DNA of 10,371 nt from Candidatus Omnitrophota bacterium (GTDB taxonomy: Bacteria; Omnitrophota; Omnitrophia; Omnitrophales; Abzuiibacteriaceae): positions 1 to 10,371 of the forward strand of contig JACQQN010000042.1 of NCBI GenBank assembly GCA_016206995.1, given 5' to 3'. The notes beneath the pieces are model-generated. The model did no database searches. It had not been told where the DNA came from and saw only the letters and a list, made by a program, of their open reading frames with translations. How positions within the stretch are numbered: the first letter of the stretch is position 1; each line of letters opens with the position of its first letter. Below are positions 6,981 to 10,371 of the stretch, one piece after another. Made by a program: the position numbers and the translations under genes.

Positions 6981-7009
6981 GGCGGTAGCTGAACACTACC
7001 GCCTTTTTT
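6981..7009 (+). terminator. Rho-independent terminator of the chaperonin locus
   Basis: A perfect 8-base stem GGCGGTAG (6981-6988) and CTACCGCC (6996-7003) with a 7-base loop is followed by six T residues (7004-7009). Upstream A residues can pair with the T-run and extend the stem. It lies 28 bases after the groEL2 stop and separates the chaperonin genes from the ECF unit. Confidence 0.93.
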
Positions 7010-7021
7010 CTGTAAATTTGT

Positions 7022-7049
7022 TTGAATTGATTCATTCCCTGCATATAAT
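7022..7049 (+). promoter_or_regulatory. Sigma-70-type promoter of the ECF unit
   Basis: TTGAAT at 7022-7027 and a perfect TATAAT at 7044-7049 are separated by 16 bases. The start would fall near 7056, about 70 bases before the repeat-protein ATG, and just beyond the upstream terminator. A basal promoter for the three-gene unit is the simplest reading. Confidence 0.65.
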
Positions 7050-7063
7050 TCACTCATCTGACA

Positions 7064-7090
7064 CTAAACCTTTGGGAGGCCCCTTTCGTC
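7064..7090 (+). promoter_or_regulatory. Candidate ECF-sigma promoter (CTAAAC-N17-CGTC)
   Basis: CTAAAC at 7064-7069 is followed 17 bases later by CGTC at 7087-7090. Known ECF promoters of the SigM/SigV/SigX kind have an AAC-containing -35 (TGAAAC-like) and a CGTC/CGTA -10 at 16-17 bases. Because the downstream unit itself encodes an ECF sigma factor, autoregulation is plausible. Short motifs like this also occur by chance, so this remains a candidate. Confidence 0.4.
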
Positions 7091-7110
7091 TAAGAAAGTG
7101 ACGTCTTAGA
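7089..7110. repeat. Inverted/direct repeat in the leader of the repeat-protein gene
   Basis: TCTAAGA (7089-7095) and TCTTAGA (7104-7110) are exact inverted copies with an 8-base gap. The same region also reads as a direct repeat, CGTCTAAGAA (7087-7096) and CGTCTTAGAA (7102-7111), offset by 15 bases with one mismatch. It ends just before the AGGAGG at 7113-7118, so it could be an operator, a hairpin near the ribosome site, or a duplicated promoter element. Confidence 0.4.
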
Positions 7111-7126
7111 AGAGGAGGTTTTAACC

Positions 7127-7768
7127 ATGAACATAGCAGCCAACAAGATTACAAATATAGTTCTCGCAGGGATTCTTGTTTTCGCCACTCCGGGATTTTC
7201 AGAAGATCAAGTTTCTTCAAAACCGCATCCGTATCACGGAGGAGAAGAGCTTAAAGCGCTTCGCGAGAAAAATCCGGAAGCTTTTCAGAAGAGAATCGAA
7301 GAGCGCCGGATGAAATTTCGAGAGAAAATGAAGAAACTTCGCGAGGAAAATCCAGAAGAATTTAAACGGCTCAAACAAGAACATCACGCCAAAATGAAAG
7401 AGCGTCTCGAGAAGCTTCGCAAGGAAAACCCGGAGAAATTCCAAGAAATCATGCAAAAACGGCGTGAGAAACTTGATCAAAAACTAACGTATTTGAAAGA
7501 ACATGAGCCGGAGAAGTACGAGCGTTTTATGAATAAAAAATCAGAACGTCTCGAGTGGCTTAAAGAAAACAATCCTGAGCGTTTTGAAGAGTTTCTTAAG
7601 AATCACCCGCATATTAGGGAGCGCCTTTCGGGAGCTAAGAGCGCCGAAGAACAAGTGAAAAGCTCAGAGGCAACAGGAAAAGAAGTTGAAAAACAGCGTG
7701 CGAAAGTTCGGGAATTAGGAAACAAACAGATACGTGAAAAGCGGGCTGTTCAAAGTCAAACACAATAA
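7127..7768 (+). CDS. Exported helical protein with 26-residue tandem repeats
   Basis: I do not recognise a named family. The 213-residue product has a signal peptide (about residues 1-25, probable cleavage after GFS) and then a long charged helical region. Residues 45-70, 71-96 and 97-122 are three 26-residue units starting LR-x2-NPE-x-F and ending in Lys/Glu/Arg helix. A shorter 22-residue unit follows (123-144, LKEHEPEKY), then a last partial one (145-167, LKENNPERF). The repeated NP-x2-F/Y probably caps or kinks successive helices. The tail (168-213) is polar and charged. It should reside in the periplasm or at the envelope. AGGAGG at 7113-7118 fixes the ATG. It is the first gene of a unit with an ECF sigma gene 12 bases downstream, suggesting sensor or output of that circuit, as small periplasmic helical proteins are in CnrX- or CpxP-like systems (analogy only). 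Confidence 0.8.
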   Translation: MNIAANKITNIVLAGILVFATPGFSEDQVSSKPHPYHGGEELKALREKNPEAFQKRIEERRMKFREKMKKLREENPEEFKRLKQEHHAKMKERLEKLRKENPEKFQEIMQKRREKLDQKLTYLKEHEPEKYERFMNKKSERLEWLKENNPERFEEFLKNHPHIRERLSGAKSAEEQVKSSEATGKEVEKQRAKVRELGNKQIREKRAVQSQTQ

Positions 7769-7780
7769 GCGAGGCAGCTG

Positions 7781-8410
7781 ATGGGAGAGGGATTGCGATC
7801 CGATGCGGTTCTGATTGCGCGAGCACGTGATGGCGACCGAAATGCTTTTGCTGCGCTTGTGCGTGCCCACCAGCAAGAAGTTGTCATGATTGCGTATGGA
7901 ATCCTTCAAAATTGGGAGCTTGCAAAAGATGCCTCACAGAATGCGTTTGTGAAAGTTTACTTTGGGCTCAAACAATTTCGTGGGGACTCTCAGTTTAAAA
8001 CGTGGCTTTTCCGCATCACAATTAATGAAACGAAAGATCTTTTACGCAAGGAACGTTCGCGCGGTTTATTCAAAATGGTACAGGATCATGCAGGAGAAGA
8101 AGGATCTTCTCAATCGATTTTGGAAATGATCCCTGCGCCAGATGATTCACCACGAGCAATTTTTGAAATGAAAGATCAAAAACAGAAATTGGAGGAAGCG
8201 ATCAAAAAACTGCCCGAAAGGGAGCGTGAAGTTTTTTTGCTTCGCTACTTTCATGGACTCTTGCTGAGTGAGATATCAGAAATATTGAATCTGGCTGTTG
8301 GAACTGTCAAGGCACACTTGGCACACGGAGTTGAAAAATTGAAATTGGTTTTTACGCCATCCGCCTCTTTTCATCAAACGGTTGCTCAAGGAAGGAGGGT
8401 TTCGTCATGA
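7781..8410 (+). CDS. ECF-type RNA polymerase sigma factor (RpoE-like)
   Basis: The 209-residue protein has the two-domain plan of extracytoplasmic-function sigma factors. Region 2 spans about residues 12-95: RARDGDRNAFAALV, the core-binding and -10-recognising helices with DASQNAFVKVY, and FKTWLFRITINETKDLLRKERSR. A polar linker (96-132) follows. Region 4 spans about 136-190: LEEAIKKLPEREREVFLLRYF, then the helix-turn-helix SEISEILNLAVGTVKAHLAHGVEKLK that reads the -35. It directs RNA polymerase to a small stress regulon. The start ATG has GAGG at 7771-7774. Its stop overlaps the start of the next gene as ATGA, the typical sigma/anti-sigma coupling that keeps the two products balanced. The last 18 residues extend past region 4 and show no motif. 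The ECF subgroup is not assignable by eye. Confidence 0.95.
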   Translation: MGEGLRSDAVLIARARDGDRNAFAALVRAHQQEVVMIAYGILQNWELAKDASQNAFVKVYFGLKQFRGDSQFKTWLFRITINETKDLLRKERSRGLFKMVQDHAGEEGSSQSILEMIPAPDDSPRAIFEMKDQKQKLEEAIKKLPEREREVFLLRYFHGLLLSEISEILNLAVGTVKAHLAHGVEKLKLVFTPSASFHQTVAQGRRVSS

Positions 8411-8874
8411 CCAAAGAACATTTAACGGAGGAATTGGAAAATATCCTTAAGAAAACGAGATTAAAAACACCTCCTGAATCACTGATGAGTGGCTACCTTT
8501 CCAATGTGACTGCGAAAATAAATATCGCATCACGGACCCGTCACATCAGTCATTTTTTGCAAGTTGGTTTTGTAATTCTTCTGTTTGTTTCGCTCGGATT
8601 CGGCGTTTGGTATTTTGCATATTGGTTGAAGCCAACCGTTTCTTCCCAATCGACTTTGGTACCGCAAGTGTCTACCTATAAACAAGAGATCAGCAAACCC
8701 GATTCTCTAAGAGAAGAGATGGAAATTTTAAGTTCATTTGATTCTGAATGGTGGGAAGGGGCGGATCCTCTCCTTCAAGAAGGAGAGGATTTACTAGAAG
8801 AAGCTCTGTTGCTTGATGAGCTTGAGTTATCAAGTGCTCATCGGCAAACACCGCTGACGCCAGCTGCTCGATAA
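8407..8874 (+). CDS. Single-pass membrane protein, putative anti-sigma factor
   Basis: The 155-residue product has a short cytoplasmic N-terminal part (1-48) containing RLKTPPESLMSGYLSNVTAKI, one strong membrane helix (about 50-73), and an acidic outer part (about 75-155) with SEWWEG and a run of Glu and Leu. The proline-led segment before the helix resembles short putative anti-sigma proteins encoded after ECF genes, and the ATGA overlap with the sigma gene plus a strong AGGAGG (8393-8398) supports that role. It lacks the His-x3-Cys-x2-Cys zinc signature of ZAS anti-sigma factors and contains no cysteine at all, so the family assignment rests on position and topology. Alternative: a membrane protein of unrelated function cotranscribed with the sigma gene. 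Confidence 0.7.
   Translation: MTKEHLTEELENILKKTRLKTPPESLMSGYLSNVTAKINIASRTRHISHFLQVGFVILLFVSLGFGVWYFAYWLKPTVSSQSTLVPQVSTYKQEISKPDSLREEMEILSSFDSEWWEGADPLLQEGEDLLEEALLLDELELSSAHRQTPLTPAAR
8765..8790. repeat. Perfect 11-base inverted repeat inside the anti-sigma gene
   Basis: ATCCTCTCCTT (8765-8775) and AAGGAGAGGAT (8780-8790) are exact inverses around the 4-base loop CAAG. In RNA this is a strong hairpin within codons for DPLLQEGED. No long T-run follows. The right arm contains AAGGAG, a ribosome-site-like string, which the hairpin would hide. Confidence 0.7.
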
Positions 8875-8907
8875 ATTCAGGAAGCTTTCAGTTCGCATTT
8901 CTTTTCT

Positions 8908-8936
8908 TTGACCGTTTTCTGAAGGTACGTTATACT
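8908..8936 (+). promoter_or_regulatory. Sigma-70-type promoter of the assembly ATPase gene
   Basis: TTGACC at 8908-8913 and TATACT at 8931-8936 are separated by exactly 17 bases, near consensus. Transcription would start near 8943, about 45 bases before the ATPase ATG. No intrinsic terminator was seen between the anti-sigma stop (8874) and this site, so readthrough from the ECF unit is also possible. Confidence 0.7.
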
Positions 8937-8960
8937 TTAGCCGATAATTTTTCAAACAAT

Positions 8961-8990
8961 ATGAAAGAAAATCTAATCAGCACGCCATGA
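8961..8990 (+). CDS. Possible 9-residue leader peptide overlapping the ATPase start
   Basis: ATG at 8961 opens a tiny frame (MKENLISTP) whose TGA at 8988-8990 overlaps the ATPase ATG as ATGA. Neither start has a clear Shine-Dalgarno site. Translation of this short frame could deliver ribosomes to the ATPase start by coupling. The evidence is only geometric, and a chance ORF of this length is common. Confidence 0.2.
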   Translation: MKENLISTP

Positions 8991-10371
8991 CAATACGCAA
9001 GCTGACCAGCGAACGTTTGGGAAAACTCTTGACGGATAAAGGGTTGCTCACGCCTGAACAGTTGAACGAAGCGCTTGAGCAGCACGCGGCAACAGGCCGG
9101 CCGCTCGGTGAAGTGCTCGTTGCTTTTAATTACGTTAGCGAGAAAGATGTTTTAGAAGTCATCAGTCAGCAGATGAAGGTCTCGTATTTTGACCTGACCC
9201 ACTTTATCCCTCCGCCGGATGTAATTACGCTCATTCCAAAAGAAATGGCGATTGAATTAACCGCGCTACCTCTTTTTAAAACGGGAAATGTACTCACCAT
9301 AGCGATGGCAGATCCACTTGATCTTCCTGCGCTCATGAAGCTTCGCCGGGTATGCCAATGCGACGTCAATCCCGTTCTCGCGTCGTCAAAAGCCATTATG
9401 AAGACCATTGAAATTCATTACCCTTCGACAGAAAATATTCAAGAGCAATCGCAAACGTCTCCTTCTTCTGCAGATTCTTCTGATTCAGAGGAAACCAGTT
9501 TTAAAGTAAAGCCATCGCGAACCATCCCAGCATTTTCAAGTGAAGATACAGAAAATATCGAAGGAGAGGAATCGGAACCGGGTAAACCCTCGCGCCCGCG
9601 TGACAAAAATATCGGCGGTCTCGTTCAAGCCGCAAAAGAAGCACCTGTCATCAGGAAAGTAAACGAAATTATTGAACGCGCTGCGAAAGATAAAGCAAGC
9701 GATATCCACTTGCAGCCCACGGAAGACAATTTGCAGGTGCGTTACCGAATTGACGGCGTTTTGCATGATCTTGAAACCATCTCGAAAGTACAACAGGATC
9801 CGATCATTTCCCGTATCAAGATTATGGCCAATATTGATATTGCAGAACGCCGTCTTCCGCAGGATGGGAGAATTCAGATACAGCTTGAGAAAAACGATGC
9901 CGATATTCGCGTCTCAACGTTTCCTACGATTTACGGTGAAAGTGTTGTGATGAGAATTTTGATCAAAAGTGTAAAACCACCCGAGCTCTCGGAACTTGGT
10001 TTTTCGAAGCGCATCCTTTCTGATTTTGCCAATTTGATCAAGCGGCCCAATGGAATTATTCTCGCGACTGGCCCAACAGGAAGCGGTAAAACAACAACAC
10101 TTTATGCGGGGCTTAGCATGGTGAATACAAAAGATAAAAATATCATGACGCTTGAGGATCCTGTGGAATATCGTTTGGAAGGAGTTCGTCAATCTCAAGT
10201 AGCGCCAAAAGCAGGCCTCACATTTGCAAAAGGACTTCGGTCCATGCTTCGTCAAGATCCCGATATCATTATGGTAGGTGAAATCCGTGACCTTGAAACT
10301 GCTGAAATTGCTATTCATGCGGCACTTACCGGCCATTTGGTGTTGAGCACGCTTCATACCAATGATGCTGC
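8987..10371 (+). CDS. GspE/PilB-type secretion or type IV pilus assembly ATPase (partial, 3' end missing)
   Basis: The frame stays open from ATG 8987 to the window edge, giving 461 complete codons with no stop or shift. Residues about 8-140 are an MshEN/T2SSE N-terminal domain (RLGKLLTDKGLLTPEQLNEAL; GRPLGEVLV-x-FNYVSE). Residues about 146-210 are an acidic Ser/Glu linker. The ATPase core follows: ASDIHLQP (237-244), RYRIDGVLHD, RLPQDGRI (289-296), Walker A GPTGSGKTTT (362-371), Asp box TLEDPVEY (388-395), Walker B-like MVGEIRD (429-435) and His box HLVLSTLHTND (450-460). These hexameric motors sit on the cytoplasmic face and power pseudopilus or pilus assembly. The tetracysteine zinc region lies beyond the edge, and I cannot choose GspE over PilB. 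A typical member continues for about 100 or more residues. The start is set by the MshEN beginning; no strong ribosome site is visible. Confidence 0.96.
   Translation, partial: MTIRKLTSERLGKLLTDKGLLTPEQLNEALEQHAATGRPLGEVLVAFNYVSEKDVLEVISQQMKVSYFDLTHFIPPPDVITLIPKEMAIELTALPLFKTGNVLTIAMADPLDLPALMKLRRVCQCDVNPVLASSKAIMKTIEIHYPSTENIQEQSQTSPSSADSSDSEETSFKVKPSRTIPAFSSEDTENIEGEESEPGKPSRPRDKNIGGLVQAAKEAPVIRKVNEIIERAAKDKASDIHLQPTEDNLQVRYRIDGVLHDLETISKVQQDPIISRIKIMANIDIAERRLPQDGRIQIQLEKNDADIRVSTFPTIYGESVVMRILIKSVKPPELSELGFSKRILSDFANLIKRPNGIILATGPTGSGKTTTLYAGLSMVNTKDKNIMTLEDPVEYRLEGVRQSQVAPKAGLTFAKGLRSMLRQDPDIIMVGEIRDLETAEIAIHAALTGHLVLSTLHTNDA

Noticed and set aside
9166..9950. Short open frames on both strands inside the assembly ATPase region
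   Set aside because: They lie in other frames of a clearly coding GspE/PilB gene whose motifs run in order through 8987-10371.

Overview
This window comes from a bacterial chromosome of moderate, slightly AT-rich base composition. It has clear Shine-Dalgarno sites, sigma-70-type promoters, exported proteins with Gram-negative-style signal peptides, a HrcA/CIRCE heat-shock operator, two GroEL paralogues and a secretion/pilus ATPase with an MshEN domain. Together these suggest a diderm, probably uncultured bacterium. Omnitrophota or another PVC-neighbouring lineage is my best guess (low confidence, inferred from gene style and the GTAGGGGC hairpin repeats; no marker gene here settles it).

Layout, all genes on the + strand. 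(1) Positions 2-1577 hold a tightly packed run: the end of an unrecognised gene, an exported YHS/TRASH-like Cys4 protein with a long Lys/Glu tail, a four-helix DUF2231-type membrane protein and a DUF2203 protein. Next, at 1597-2997, is a fumarase/aspartase-superfamily enzyme, most like aspartate ammonia-lyase. (2) Positions 3034-7009 are a chaperonin locus in the unusual order groEL-groES-groEL. A sigma-70 promoter and a perfect CIRCE operator precede the first groEL, and an intrinsic terminator follows the second. Both internal spacers carry GTAGGGGC-type palindromic repeats. The second GroEL lacks the Gly-Gly-Met tail and ends in a Lys/Glu-rich tail. (3) Positions 7022-8874 are a three-gene unit: an exported helical protein built on a 26-residue repeat, an ECF sigma factor, and a single-pass membrane protein in the anti-sigma position. 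Upstream are a sigma-70 promoter and a second, ECF-like promoter candidate, so the unit may be autoregulated. (4) Positions 8908-10371 hold a promoter and the first 461 codons of a GspE/PilB-type assembly ATPase that runs off the window.

How the parts may work together: the chaperonin operon should be derepressed by heat or misfolding through HrcA (hrcA itself is not here). The ECF unit looks like a separate envelope-stress circuit in which an exported repeat protein is either sensor or output. The YHS/DUF2231 pair may handle a metal or redox cofactor at the envelope, but its function is unknown. The most novel candidates are the repeat protein/ECF circuit and the groEL-groES-groEL arrangement with its tail-switched second GroEL. 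No gene-free stretch exceeds about 215 bases.
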